A stretch of 64,000 nt of DNA, from assembly GCF_042681025.1 (NCBI RefSeq), contig NZ_JBHUER010000010.1, forward strand, positions 248,001 to 312,000. Direction: 5' to 3'. The first letter of the stretch is position 1, and every line of letters starts with the position of its first letter. This DNA is from Methylopila henanensis. Lineage in GTDB: Bacteria > Pseudomonadota > Alphaproteobacteria > Rhizobiales > Methylopilaceae. The translations under genes and the position numbers were made by a program. The notes beneath the pieces were generated by a model. The model did not search any database. It was not told the DNA's origin and worked only from the letters and a program-made list of their open reading frames with translations. Below, piece after piece: positions 33,408 to 41,398 of the stretch.

Positions 33408-33572
33408 TCACAGCGGCCGGTTCAGCACGGCGCCGCCGAGCTTGAACACCGTCACCAGCCAGAAGATCACGACCAGCGACCCGAGCGCCAGGGCGAGCGC
33501 CACATTGCGGCGGTTGCGCTGGCGCTTCTGCTCCGGTGTCAGCACGACGCCGCGGTCTTCGGGCTCGGTCAT
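33408..33572 (-). CDS. CoxF-like 54-residue membrane protein of the oxidase operon
   Basis: A short gene encoding MTEPEDRGVVLTPEQKRQRN and then RRNVA followed by one membrane segment (residues about 24-43) and a tail ending LGGAVLNRPL. The pattern of a charged N-terminus with PEQKRQRxxRN directly before a single helix matches the small proteins found between ctaB and ctaG in rhizobial oxidase operons (coxF/COX14-like). It starts five bases after the ctaB stop and ends seven bases before ctaG, leaving no other space, which supports it being real. A structural or assembly role with the oxidase is likely. Confidence 0.85.
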   Translation of the reverse strand: MTEPEDRGVVLTPEQKRQRNRRNVALALALGSLVVIFWLVTVFKLGGAVLNRPL

Positions 33573-33577
33573 CGCGC

Positions 33578-34531
33578 TCACGCCCAGCTCACGGCCGGCA
33601 GGCCCGCCAACTTCTCGACCAGCACGGCGGCGAGAAGCGCGAACAGGTAGATCAGCGAGAAGCCGAACAGGCGGCCCGCGGCCTTGCGGGCGAGCTCGCC
33701 CTCGCGACGGCGGTACACGGCGACGGCGTGCGCGACGAAGGCGAGGCCGCCGACCGCCGAGATGGCGAGGTACGCCCAGCCGCCGAGCCCGATGAAGGCC
33801 GGCGCCACGCCGAGCGGCGCGAGCGCGAGCGCGTACAGCAGGATCTGCCTGCGGGTCTCGTCCGGCCCCGCGACCACCGGCAGCATCGGCACGCCTGCGC
33901 GGGCGTAGTCATCCGACTTGATGAGGCAGAGCGCCCAGAAGTGCGGCGGCGTCCACATGAAGATGATCGCGACCAGCAGCGCGCTTTCAAGGCTGACCGC
34001 GTTCGCCATGGCGGCCCAGCCGACCATCGGCGGCATCGCGCCGGCGAGCCCGCCGATGACGATGTTCTGCGGCGTCCAGCGCTTCAGCCACATCGTGTAG
34101 ATCACGACGTAGAAGAAGATCGTGAAAGCGAGCAGGCCGGCCGCCAGCCAGTTGGCGACCAGGCCGAGGGTGAGCACCGAGCCGACCGAGAGCGTCATGC
34201 CGAAGGCGAGCGCCTCGCCGGGCTGGACGCGGCCGGCGGGCACGGGCCGGGTCGCGGTGCGCGCCATGACGGCGTCGATGTCGGCGTCCCACCACATGTT
34301 CAGCGCGCCGGAGGCTCCGGCGCCGATGGCGATGCAGAGCAGCGAGATCGCGCCCAGCACGGGATGCAGGCCTTCAGGCGCCGCCACCATGCCGACGAGC
34401 GCGCTGAACACGACGAGCGACATCACCCGCGGCTTCAGCAGCGCGAGATAGTCCTCGACGCCGGCGAGGCTCGGCCCGGGCAGAGCCGGCAGCGCGCCGG
34501 TCTCGATCGGTTCGTCGTGAGCGAAGGACAT
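33578..34531 (-). CDS. ctaB: Protoheme IX farnesyltransferase (heme O synthase)
   Basis: A 317-residue UbiA-family prenyltransferase with about nine membrane segments. The first Asp-rich motif is NMWWDADIDAVMARTATRPVP (the N-x3-D-x3-D pattern), and the second polar loop has FWALCLIKSDDYARAGVPMLPV. It attaches farnesyl to protoheme to give heme O, the precursor of heme a for the aa3 oxidase. The start at 34531 (MSFAHDEPIETG) gives a normal-length cytosolic N-terminus. It lies 206 bp after ctaD in the operon, behind a hairpin that could act as attenuator. Confidence 0.95.
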   Translation of the reverse strand: MSFAHDEPIETGALPALPGPSLAGVEDYLALLKPRVMSLVVFSALVGMVAAPEGLHPVLGAISLLCIAIGAGASGALNMWWDADIDAVMARTATRPVPAGRVQPGEALAFGMTLSVGSVLTLGLVANWLAAGLLAFTIFFYVVIYTMWLKRWTPQNIVIGGLAGAMPPMVGWAAMANAVSLESALLVAIIFMWTPPHFWALCLIKSDDYARAGVPMLPVVAGPDETRRQILLYALALAPLGVAPAFIGLGGWAYLAISAVGGLAFVAHAVAVYRRREGELARKAAGRLFGFSLIYLFALLAAVLVEKLAGLPAVSWA

Positions 34532-34705
34532 GAACGCGGCAGGCCTCTTTCTGCGGCCGGAACGGGACGGTCGTCCCGGTCAGGCCTCATGCAATGCGTC
34601 ACGCCCGAACCCTCGCGGGGCCGGATCGCCCCGTCCAGCGACATGACACGGGACGGAAGCGCGATGCGTGACGGCGGCGCCGGATCGGGGCGCCGCCCGA
34701 TGTGG

Positions 34706-34731
34706 TCCGGGCGGCGCGAACGCCGCCCGGA
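34706..34731 (-). terminator. Hairpin just after ctaD
   Basis: Perfect 11-base arms TCCGGGCGGCG and CGCCGCCCGGA with a four-base loop sit six bases beyond the ctaD stop. There is no clear T tract on the minus strand, so it may be an mRNA-stabilising or attenuating structure that reduces expression of ctaB and the genes behind it. Confidence 0.5.
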
Positions 34732-34737
34732 GGGATG

Positions 34738-36348
34738 TCACTTGACGCGCGGCAGCGTCTCGAACTGGTGGAACGGCGGGGGAGAGGACAGCGTCCACTC
34801 CAGCGTCGTCGCGCCCTCGCCCCACGGGTTGTTCCCCGCGACGCGCTTCTTCGAGAAGGCCTCGAACACGCCGTAGAGGAAGATGAACACACCCGCGGCC
34901 GAGATGTAGGAGCCGATCGACGACACGAAGTTCCAGCCGGCGAACGCGTCCGGATAGTCGACGTAGCGGCGCGGCATGCCGGCGAGGCCCAGGAAGTGCT
35001 GCGGGAAGAACACGAGGTTCACGCCGACGAACGTGACCCAGAAGTGCAGCTTGCCGATGGTCTCGTTGTACATGTAGCCGAACATCTTCGGGAACCAGTA
35101 GTACCAGCCCGCGAAGATGGCGAACACGGCGCCGAGCGACAGCACGTAGTGGAAGTGCGCCACCACGTAATAGGTGTCGTGCAGCGAGCGGTCGATGCCG
35201 GCGTTGGCGAGCACCACGCCCGTCACGCCGCCGAGCGTGAACAGGAAGATGAAGCCGATCGCCCAGATCATCGGGGTGCGGAGCGAGATCGAGCCGCCCC
35301 ACATGGTCGCGATCCAGGAGAAGATCTTCACGCCGGTTGGAACCGCGATGACCATGGTGGCGAACACGAAATAGGCCTGCGTGTTCACCGAAACGCCGGT
35401 CGTGTACATGTGATGCGCCCACACCACGAACCCGACCACGCCGATCGCGACCATGGCGTAGGCCATGCCGAGATAGCCGAACACCGGCTTGCGCGAGAAG
35501 GTCGAGATGATGTGGCTGATGATGCCGAAGCCCGGCAGGATCAGGATGTACACCTCGGGGTGGCCGAAGAACCAGAACAGGTGCTGGTAGAGGATCGGAT
35601 CGCCGCCGCCGGCCGGCGCGAAGAAGGTCGTGCCGAAGTTGCGGTCCGTGAGCAGCATGGTGATGGCGCCCGCGAGGACCGGGAGCGACAGCAGCAGCAG
35701 GAAGGCGGTCACCAGCACCGACCAGGCGAACAGCGGCATCTTGTGCAGCGTCATGCCCGGAGCGCGCATGTTGAAGATGGTGGTGATGAAGTTGATCGCG
35801 CCGAGGATCGACGAGGCGCCGGCGATGTGCAGGCCGAGGATCGCGAAGTCCATGGCCGGGCCGGGCTGGCCGCTGGTCGAGTACGGCGGGTAGATCGTCC
35901 AGCCGCCGGAGACGCCGTGGGAGCCGGGCGCGCCGGGCACGAACAGCGAGATCAGCAGCAGGCCGAGCGCCGGGATCAGCAGCCAGAACGAGATGTTGTT
36001 CATGCGCGGGAACGCCATGTCCGGCGCGCCGATCATGAGCGGCACGAACCAGTTGGCGAAGCCGCCGATCACCGCGGGCATCACCATGAAGAAGATCATG
36101 ATGAGGCCGTGCGCCGTGGTGAAGGCGTTGAACGTGTTCGGGTTGGTGAAGATCTGCATGCCCGGCTCCTGGAGCTCGAGCCGCATTCCGATCGACAGCG
36201 CGCCGCCGATGATCCCCGCGATGATCGCGAAGATCAGGTACATCGTGCCGATGTCCTTATGGTTCGTCGAATAGACGTACCGCCGCCATCCCGTGGGGTG
36301 CGCGTGCCCGTCGTGCGTCGTCCCGTGGGCGTGAGCCGCAGTGGCCAT
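34738..36348 (-). CDS. ctaD: Cytochrome c oxidase subunit I (aa3 type)
   Basis: A 536-residue, twelve-helix heme-copper oxidase core. Readable landmarks are YSTNHKDIGTMYLIFA near the start, HGLIMIFFMVMPA with a heme a ligand, FWFFGHPEVYILILPGFGIIS containing the CuB His and the cross-linked Tyr, and HDTYYVVAHFHYVLSLGAVF near helix X with heme ligands. It contains heme a, heme a3 and CuB and reduces O2 while pumping protons. The GHPEVY motif marks the A-type family with the K/D channels. It starts 38 bp after ctaC. Confidence 0.97.
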   Translation of the reverse strand: MATAAHAHGTTHDGHAHPTGWRRYVYSTNHKDIGTMYLIFAIIAGIIGGALSIGMRLELQEPGMQIFTNPNTFNAFTTAHGLIMIFFMVMPAVIGGFANWFVPLMIGAPDMAFPRMNNISFWLLIPALGLLLISLFVPGAPGSHGVSGGWTIYPPYSTSGQPGPAMDFAILGLHIAGASSILGAINFITTIFNMRAPGMTLHKMPLFAWSVLVTAFLLLLSLPVLAGAITMLLTDRNFGTTFFAPAGGGDPILYQHLFWFFGHPEVYILILPGFGIISHIISTFSRKPVFGYLGMAYAMVAIGVVGFVVWAHHMYTTGVSVNTQAYFVFATMVIAVPTGVKIFSWIATMWGGSISLRTPMIWAIGFIFLFTLGGVTGVVLANAGIDRSLHDTYYVVAHFHYVLSLGAVFAIFAGWYYWFPKMFGYMYNETIGKLHFWVTFVGVNLVFFPQHFLGLAGMPRRYVDYPDAFAGWNFVSSIGSYISAAGVFIFLYGVFEAFSKKRVAGNNPWGEGATTLEWTLSSPPPFHQFETLPRVK

Positions 36349-36386
36349 AGCCTCGTCTCCCTAGATACTCGTTCCGCCCGACGCGC

Positions 36387-37241
36387 TCAGCGCTGAGCCA
36401 CGGTCGCGGCGGCGCCGCCGACCGAAGCCTCAAGCAGTTTCTTCGCTTCCTCGGTGCTGTTCTTCGCGGCTTCGAGCCACCGCTTGTAGAGGTCGTCGTT
36501 CACGACGCGGATCACGATCGGCATGAAGGCGTGGTCCTGGCCGCAGAGCTCGGAGCACTGGCCGTAATAGACGCCTTCCTTGTCGGCGCGGAACCAGGTC
36601 GAGTTCAGGCGGCCCGGCACCGCGTCCACCTTCACGCCGAAGGCCGGCATGGCGAAGGAGTGCAGCACGTCCTCGGCGGTCACGTCGACGTGGACGACCT
36701 TGCCGACCGGCACAACCGCCTCGTTGTCGACCGCGAGCAGGCGCGGCTTACCGTTAAGCTCGCTCTCCTGGAGCATCACGGCGGTCAGCGTCAGCTCGTT
36801 GGCGTCGGGATAGACAATGTCCCAGTTCCACTGGCGGCCGACCACCTTGATCGTCACGTCGGCCGGGGGCGGCGAATACTGCGCGTAGAGCAGCCGGAAC
36901 GACGGGATCGCGATGACCACGAGGATCAGCACGGGCGCGATCGTCCACACCACCTCGAGCATGGTGTGGTGCGTGGTGCGCGACGGGGTCGGGTTGTTCT
37001 TCTCGCTGAAGCGCACGACGCAATAGACCAGCAGCGCCAGCACGAACAGCGTGATCACGGTGATGATCACGAGGATGAAGTTATGGAAGGAGTGGATCTG
37101 CTCGAAGATCGGCGACGCGGCGTTCTGGAAGCCGAGCTGCCAGGGCGAAGGCTGACCGTCTCCGGCGAGCGCGGGGCCGGCGGCGAGACCCGCGGCGGCG
37201 GCCGTCAGCATGAGCGTCGTCAGACGTCCGGTTGGGAACAT
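36387..37241 (-). CDS. ctaC: Cytochrome c oxidase subunit II
   Basis: A 284-residue protein with a signal peptide (MFPTGRLTTLMLTAAAAGLA), two membrane helices (residues about 45-70 and 90-112) and a cupredoxin domain holding the CuA site in YYGQCSELCGQDHAFMPI, together with HSFAMPAFGVK. This is the electron entry subunit for cytochrome c. No cytochrome c domain is fused. The ATG at 37241 follows GAGAGG; the in-frame upstream ATG at 37415 would destroy the signal peptide. It is the first gene of the cta operon. Confidence 0.96.
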   Translation of the reverse strand: MFPTGRLTTLMLTAAAAGLAAGPALAGDGQPSPWQLGFQNAASPIFEQIHSFHNFILVIITVITLFVLALLVYCVVRFSEKNNPTPSRTTHHTMLEVVWTIAPVLILVVIAIPSFRLLYAQYSPPPADVTIKVVGRQWNWDIVYPDANELTLTAVMLQESELNGKPRLLAVDNEAVVPVGKVVHVDVTAEDVLHSFAMPAFGVKVDAVPGRLNSTWFRADKEGVYYGQCSELCGQDHAFMPIVIRVVNDDLYKRWLEAAKNSTEEAKKLLEASVGGAAATVAQR

Positions 37242-37576
37242 GAGCCAGCCTCTCGTCGCATCCCTAAGGGCCGGTGTCGCCCTTGTTGTTGTCATCACGC
37301 ACCGGGGCGGCGCGGCAAATGCGCCATTCGTCGAAGGTTTTTGAGGGCGCGTCGGTTCGAGCCGAATCCCGCGCCGCGCGTGGCCGCGCGTCGCCCCCCG
37401 CACCTTTGAAATCATAAAGAGTACGAAAGCTCAATGTGGTCGCACCGGCCTCCATGCGGCATAAGGGCGCGAAAAACTAAGTCTTGACCGGCCGCCCGGA
37501 ACCGGGCTGGTCGCCTTGACAGGACGCCCCGCTCTGCTACCCCCAGCGTCCGCGCGTACCAGGAGATGTCGCCGCC
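37242..37576. promoter_or_regulatory. 335-base intergenic region between divergent ctaC and ialB
   Basis: The longest gene-free stretch in the left half. It should hold the ctaC promoter (minus strand) and the ialB promoter (plus strand). A TTGACA at 37516-37521 with TACCCC 16 bases later is a possible sigma-70 promoter for ialB, about 35 bp upstream of the GTG. An AT-rich patch at 37407-37425 is the only low-GC region and may be the ctaC promoter. No reading frame or hairpin of note was seen. Confidence 0.45.
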
Positions 37577-38077
37577 GTGCCACGCATTTTCTCCGCAGCC
37601 GCCGCAGCGGCGGCCGTTCTCGTCGCGCTGGCGCAGCCGGCCTTCGCCCAGGGCGCGGTCAAGGCCACCCATGGCGACTGGCAGATGCGCTGCGACACGC
37701 CGGCGGGCGCACAGGGCGAACAGTGCGCCTTGGTCCAGAGCGTGACCGCCGACGACATGCCGAACGTCGGCCTCACCGTGATCGCGCTGAAGACCGCGGA
37801 CAAGAAGAGCCGCCTGCTGCGGGTGCTGGCCCCTCTCGGGGTGCTGCTTCCGTCGGGGCTCGGCCTGCGCATCGACCAGACCGAGGTCGGCCGCGCCGGC
37901 TTCGTGCGCTGCATGACGAACGGCTGCGTGGCCGAAGTCGTGCTGGAGGACCAGCTGATCAACCAGCTCAAGAGCGGCCAGAGCGCCACCTTCATCATCT
38001 TCCAGACGCCTGAGAAGGGCATTGGCGTGCCGGTGTCGCTGAAGGGCTTCGGGCCGGGCTTCGACGCGCTGCCGTGA
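37577..38077 (+). CDS. Invasion-associated locus B (IalB) family exported protein
   Basis: A 166-residue protein with a signal peptide (residues 1-24, cleaved near AFA-QG). The mature domain has the IalB pattern GDWQMRCDTPAGAQGEQCALVQ near the start and FVRCMTNGCVAEVVLEDQLI in the second half, whose four cysteines probably form two disulfides. The family is periplasmic and widespread in rhizobia and Bartonella, where it is linked to host cell invasion, but the general biochemical role is unknown. The GTG start at 37577 is supported by AGGAGA ten bases upstream and by the signal peptide. Confidence 0.93.
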   Translation: MPRIFSAAAAAAAVLVALAQPAFAQGAVKATHGDWQMRCDTPAGAQGEQCALVQSVTADDMPNVGLTVIALKTADKKSRLLRVLAPLGVLLPSGLGLRIDQTEVGRAGFVRCMTNGCVAEVVLEDQLINQLKSGQSATFIIFQTPEKGIGVPVSLKGFGPGFDALP

Positions 38078-38092
38078 GCCTCAGCTCACGGC
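38071..38092. terminator. Hairpin spanning the stop region of ialB and the convergent small gene
   Basis: Nine-base perfect arms GCCGTGAGC and GCTCACGGC with a four-base loop. The first arm contains the ialB TGA, and the 65-residue gene on the other strand ends inside the loop and second arm. A bidirectional terminator is likely. Confidence 0.55.
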
Positions 38093-38278
38093 GCTGACGA
38101 CGAGGGACGCGATCCCGTAGAGGATCGCGGCGGCGCAGAACGCCTTGCTCGCCGTCGAGGCCCCACGCCGTCGCGGCGGCGCGATGTCCGGAATCGCCTG
38201 ACGGCGCCCGAACGCAGGCCGCTCCTGCGAATGAGGCGCGGCGCTCGGCGGTTTGAGGTGCTTGTAGACGTGAGCCAT
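38081..38278 (-). CDS. Small tail-anchored-type membrane protein, hypothetical
   Basis: An open frame of 65 residues: a soluble basic N-terminus with several prolines (MAHVYKHLKPPSAAPHSQER) and one membrane segment at the C-terminus (residues about 43-62, KAFCAAAILYGIASLVVSA). The ribosome-binding site is weak. Support comes from the convergent hairpin at its stop and from the membrane helix; no family is recognised. It could also be a chance frame in GC-rich DNA. Confidence 0.45.
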   Translation of the reverse strand: MAHVYKHLKPPSAAPHSQERPAFGRRQAIPDIAPPRRRGASTASKAFCAAAILYGIASLVVSAVS

Positions 38279-38396
38279 CGGCGGACGCGGTGTTGGGGCT
38301 TACGCCTCCCACTTACGCCGTACGCCGCGCCGCTCAAGCCCCTGTGCGGCAAAATTTGATCACGTGATTACAAAAAACCGAGCGCGGCCGCCCGGT

Positions 38397-39224
38397 TCAG
38401 GCCGACGCGCCGCAGGCCTCCGCCACGGCGGCCCGGAGGCGGCCAGCCGCGTCGCCGTCTCCGCCCAGCGCCCGTCCGTCGAGCGCCGTCGCCGGCATCA
38501 CCAAACGCACGCTGTTGGTGGCGAAGACGGCGTCGGCCCCGAACAGATCGTCCACCGCGAGCGGACGCTCCTCGGCGGCGAGGCCGAGGCTGGCGCAAAC
38601 CTCCAGCACAAGCGCGCGTATCACCCCCGGCAGCACGCCCTCCGAAACCGGCGGCGTGACGATCGTCCCGTCGAACGCAGCGAACAAGTTGGCCATAGCG
38701 GTGCAGGCGACCCGGCCCGAGACGTTCAGCATCAGCGCGTCGTCGGCGCCGGCGCGCCTCGCCGCGTCGAAGGCGAGCACGCTGTCGAGATAGGAGAGCG
38801 TCTTGGCGCGCGCGGCGAACGAGGTCGGGTTGCGGCGCACGGAAACGGTCGCGAGCCGGATCGGCGCGTTCAGCGCGCCCTTCGGATAGGGGCTCGCCGC
38901 GGCGATGACCGTCGGCTCTCCGCCGTCCGGGATCGCGAGCCCGCGCGCGCCGGCGCCGCGCGTCACCGTCAGCCGGATCACGCAGTCGCCGTCCGCCGAC
39001 GCCGCGAGCGCCAGCGCCTCGGACTCGCAGAACGCGCGATCCACGGGCAGCCGGATCTCGGCCGCCGCCGCCTCCAGCCGGTCGAGATGGCGGGCGAGCA
39101 GCACCGGGCGCCCGCCGAACACCGGAATGGTCTCGAACAGGCCGTCGCCAAGGGTGAGCCCGCGATCGGCGAGATCGAAGACCGCATGCGCGCCGTCGAC
39201 CGGCGCGCCGTTCAGGCGAAGCAC
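38397..39224 (-). CDS. pabC: Aminodeoxychorismate lyase (class IV aminotransferase fold)
   Basis: A 275-residue pyridoxal-phosphate enzyme of fold type IV. It starts MLRLNGAPVDGAHAVFDLADRGLTLGDGLFET, the common start of class IV enzymes. The PLP lysine is in SFAARAKTLSYLDSVLAFDAAR, with the usual KTLSYL arrangement. The context with pabA and pabB makes it the lyase that forms 4-aminobenzoate from aminodeoxychorismate. D-amino-acid or branched-chain aminotransferases share the fold, so the operon decides. It overlaps the pabA stop by 13 bases. Confidence 0.88.
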   Translation of the reverse strand: MLRLNGAPVDGAHAVFDLADRGLTLGDGLFETIPVFGGRPVLLARHLDRLEAAAAEIRLPVDRAFCESEALALAASADGDCVIRLTVTRGAGARGLAIPDGGEPTVIAAASPYPKGALNAPIRLATVSVRRNPTSFAARAKTLSYLDSVLAFDAARRAGADDALMLNVSGRVACTAMANLFAAFDGTIVTPPVSEGVLPGVIRALVLEVCASLGLAAEERPLAVDDLFGADAVFATNSVRLVMPATALDGRALGGDGDAAGRLRAAVAEACGASA

Positions 39225-39805
39225 GCCTGCCGCCTCTCCGCTGCGTCGAAGAAATTCCGCAGCAGCCCGTGGCCCGATTCGGTCAGGATCGATTCCGGAT
39301 GGAACTGCACGCCGTATGTCGGATGCTCGGCATGCTCCAGCGCCATCACCTCGCCCTCCTCCGAACGCGCGGTGACACGCAACGGGCCGGCGTAGCTCTC
39401 GTCGAACTCGACGATCAGCGAGTGGTAACGCCCGACCGTCAGCGGGCTGGCGAGCCCCTCGAACAGACCGGTTCCATCGTGGGCGACGCGGGAGGCCCGG
39501 CCGTGCAGCGGACGGCGGGCGCGGACCACGCGGCCGCCGAAGGCCTCGCCGATCGCCTGATGCCCAAGGCAGATCCCGAGGATCGGCAGCCGTCCCGACA
39601 GCGCCCGCACCAGCGGCAGCGACACGCCGGCCTCGGTCGGCGTGCAGGGGCCGGGCGAGACCACCACCGCCTCCGGACCCAGGCGCACGACCTCCTCGAC
39701 GGTGATCGCGTCGTTGCGCGCCACCGTGACCTCGCGGCCGAGCTCCTCGATGTAGCGGGCCACGTTGAAGACGAAGCTGTCGTAGTTGTCGACGACGAGA
39801 ATCAT
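39212..39805 (-). CDS. pabA: Aminodeoxychorismate/anthranilate synthase glutamine amidotransferase subunit
   Basis: A 197-residue class I glutamine amidotransferase. The catalytic triad is Cys79 (ILGICLGHQAIGE), His169 and Glu171 (GVQFHPESIL). It starts MILVVDNYDSFVFNVARYIEEL, the usual TrpG/PabA start. It releases ammonia from glutamine for PabB; in many bacteria the same subunit also serves anthranilate synthase. The pabB stop overlaps its ATG (ATGA at 39802-39805) and pabC overlaps its end, so the three genes form one coupled operon. It is called PabA because of the partner. Confidence 0.92.
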   Translation of the reverse strand: MILVVDNYDSFVFNVARYIEELGREVTVARNDAITVEEVVRLGPEAVVVSPGPCTPTEAGVSLPLVRALSGRLPILGICLGHQAIGEAFGGRVVRARRPLHGRASRVAHDGTGLFEGLASPLTVGRYHSLIVEFDESYAGPLRVTARSEEGEVMALEHAEHPTYGVQFHPESILTESGHGLLRNFFDAAERRQACFA

Positions 39806-41238
39806 CGCAAGCCTCCCGCGGCGGCGGTCCGCGGGCGGTCGGCGGCCCCCGCCTCCTCGAGCGCGCCGCCGAAGGCCTCGAACACAGCGCGCGCCTTGGT
39901 CAGGGTCTCGTCGTACTCGGCCGCGGGATCGGACAGCGCGGTGATGCCGCCGCCGGCCTGGAACAGCGCCTTGCCGTGGGCGATGGTCGCGGTGCGGATG
40001 GCGATGTTGAAGTCGGCGTCGCCGGAAAAGCCGATCCAGCCGATCGAGCCGCAATAGACGCCGCGGGCGTGGCCCTCGAGCTCCGCGATGATCTCCATGG
40101 CGCGGAGCTTCGGCGCGCCGGTGATCGAGCCGCCGGGAAAGCTCGCGCGCAGCAGGTCGGCGACGCCGAGGCCTTCGCGCAGACGTCCGGTGACGACCGA
40201 CACGAGGTGATGGACCGAGGCGTAGGTCTCAAGCCCGCAGAGCGTCGGCACCTCGACGCTGCCCGGACGGCAGACGCGGCTGAGGTCGTTTCGCAAGAGA
40301 TCGACGATCATGACGTTCTCGGCGCGGTCCTTCTCGGAGGCGAGCAGCGCGCGCGAGGAATAGCCGTCGGCGATCGGGTCAGCCCAGCGCTTGGCGGTGC
40401 CCTTGATCGGACGGGCCTCGACGCGGTCGCCCTCGACCGCCACGAACCGCTCCGGCGAGGACGAGGCCACCACGACGTCGCCGAAGGCGAGATAGGCCGC
40501 GAACGGCGCGGCGTTGCGCACCCTGAGCCACCGGTAGAACGCCCAGGGGTCGAAGCCCGCGGGCAGATCGGCGAGGAAACGCTGGGCCACGTTCGCCTGG
40601 AAGATGTCGCCTGCGAGCACGTATTCGACGCAGGCCGCGATCGCCGCCTCGTAGGCCGGCCGGTCGAAATTCGAGCGGAAGCTCACCGGCGGCTGGACGG
40701 CCGGCGCGCGGAGCGCCGCCGGCTCCGAGAGCCGCGCAAGCGCCGCTTCCGCGCGGGCCTTGGCGCGGCCGGCCTTCGCGGCGGGCTCCGTCTCCGGGGC
40801 GCCGGTCGAGATCAGCCAGGCCCGGCCCTTCCCGTGGTCGCAGGCGACGACCCAGTCGTAGAGCGGCAGCACCGCGTCCGGCAGTTCGAGATCGTCGACC
40901 GCGGGAGCCGGCAGGCGCTCCAGGCGGCGGCCGTAATCGTAGGAGATAAAGCCCGCGGCCCCGCCCTGGAACGGCGGCAGGTCGGGCAGCGCCGCGGTCC
41001 GCGAGGCCTTGAGCGCGGCGTCGAGGGCGGCGAGCGGATCGCCCTCGACCGGCCGGCCGCCGAAGCGCGCGCCGTCGCGGCCGACCTCCAGCACCGCGTA
41101 AGGGTCGGCGGCGAGATAGGAATAGCGGCCGAGCCGGGCGTGCGGCATCGCGCTGTCGAGCAGCACGAGATGCGGCAGGCCGGCGAGCCGCTCGGCCAGT
41201 CCGGCCATATCGATGGTGGGTAGTTCGGTGATGTGCAT
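39802..41238 (-). CDS. pabB: Aminodeoxychorismate synthase component I
   Basis: A 478-residue chorismate-binding enzyme. The C-terminal ADC/anthranilate synthase core carries EARPIKGTAKR, with the PIKGT sequence whose Lys marks PabB rather than TrpE, and SFPGGSITGAPKLRAMEIIAELE near the active site. The N-terminal domain is of the PabB/TrpE type. It adds ammonia to chorismate to make 4-amino-4-deoxychorismate for folate. The start is taken at the ATG 41238 (MHITELPTID), where similarity begins; ATG 41316 would add 26 residues without support. It is the first gene of the pabBAC unit. Confidence 0.93.
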   Translation of the reverse strand: MHITELPTIDMAGLAERLAGLPHLVLLDSAMPHARLGRYSYLAADPYAVLEVGRDGARFGGRPVEGDPLAALDAALKASRTAALPDLPPFQGGAAGFISYDYGRRLERLPAPAVDDLELPDAVLPLYDWVVACDHGKGRAWLISTGAPETEPAAKAGRAKARAEAALARLSEPAALRAPAVQPPVSFRSNFDRPAYEAAIAACVEYVLAGDIFQANVAQRFLADLPAGFDPWAFYRWLRVRNAAPFAAYLAFGDVVVASSSPERFVAVEGDRVEARPIKGTAKRWADPIADGYSSRALLASEKDRAENVMIVDLLRNDLSRVCRPGSVEVPTLCGLETYASVHHLVSVVTGRLREGLGVADLLRASFPGGSITGAPKLRAMEIIAELEGHARGVYCGSIGWIGFSGDADFNIAIRTATIAHGKALFQAGGGITALSDPAAEYDETLTKARAVFEAFGGALEEAGAADRPRTAAAGGLR

Positions 41239-41398
41239 CGCGCGCCCGCTCGGACAGGGCGTTCGCCCGACCGGCTTCCTTGCGCCTATGATAAGCGCCT
41301 GTGGCGGCTTCGTCATGTGCGCCCCCGCGCCGCGCCCGCTTGCTCCGCGGGCGGCCTGAGGCGCAGATGGCTCCCCGCCTCGCGTCCGGAGACCGCCG

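Noticed and set aside
34580..35422. 280-codon minus-strand frame inside ctaD
   Set aside because: It is a different frame of the highly conserved ctaD gene and has a His/Arg-rich shadow composition.
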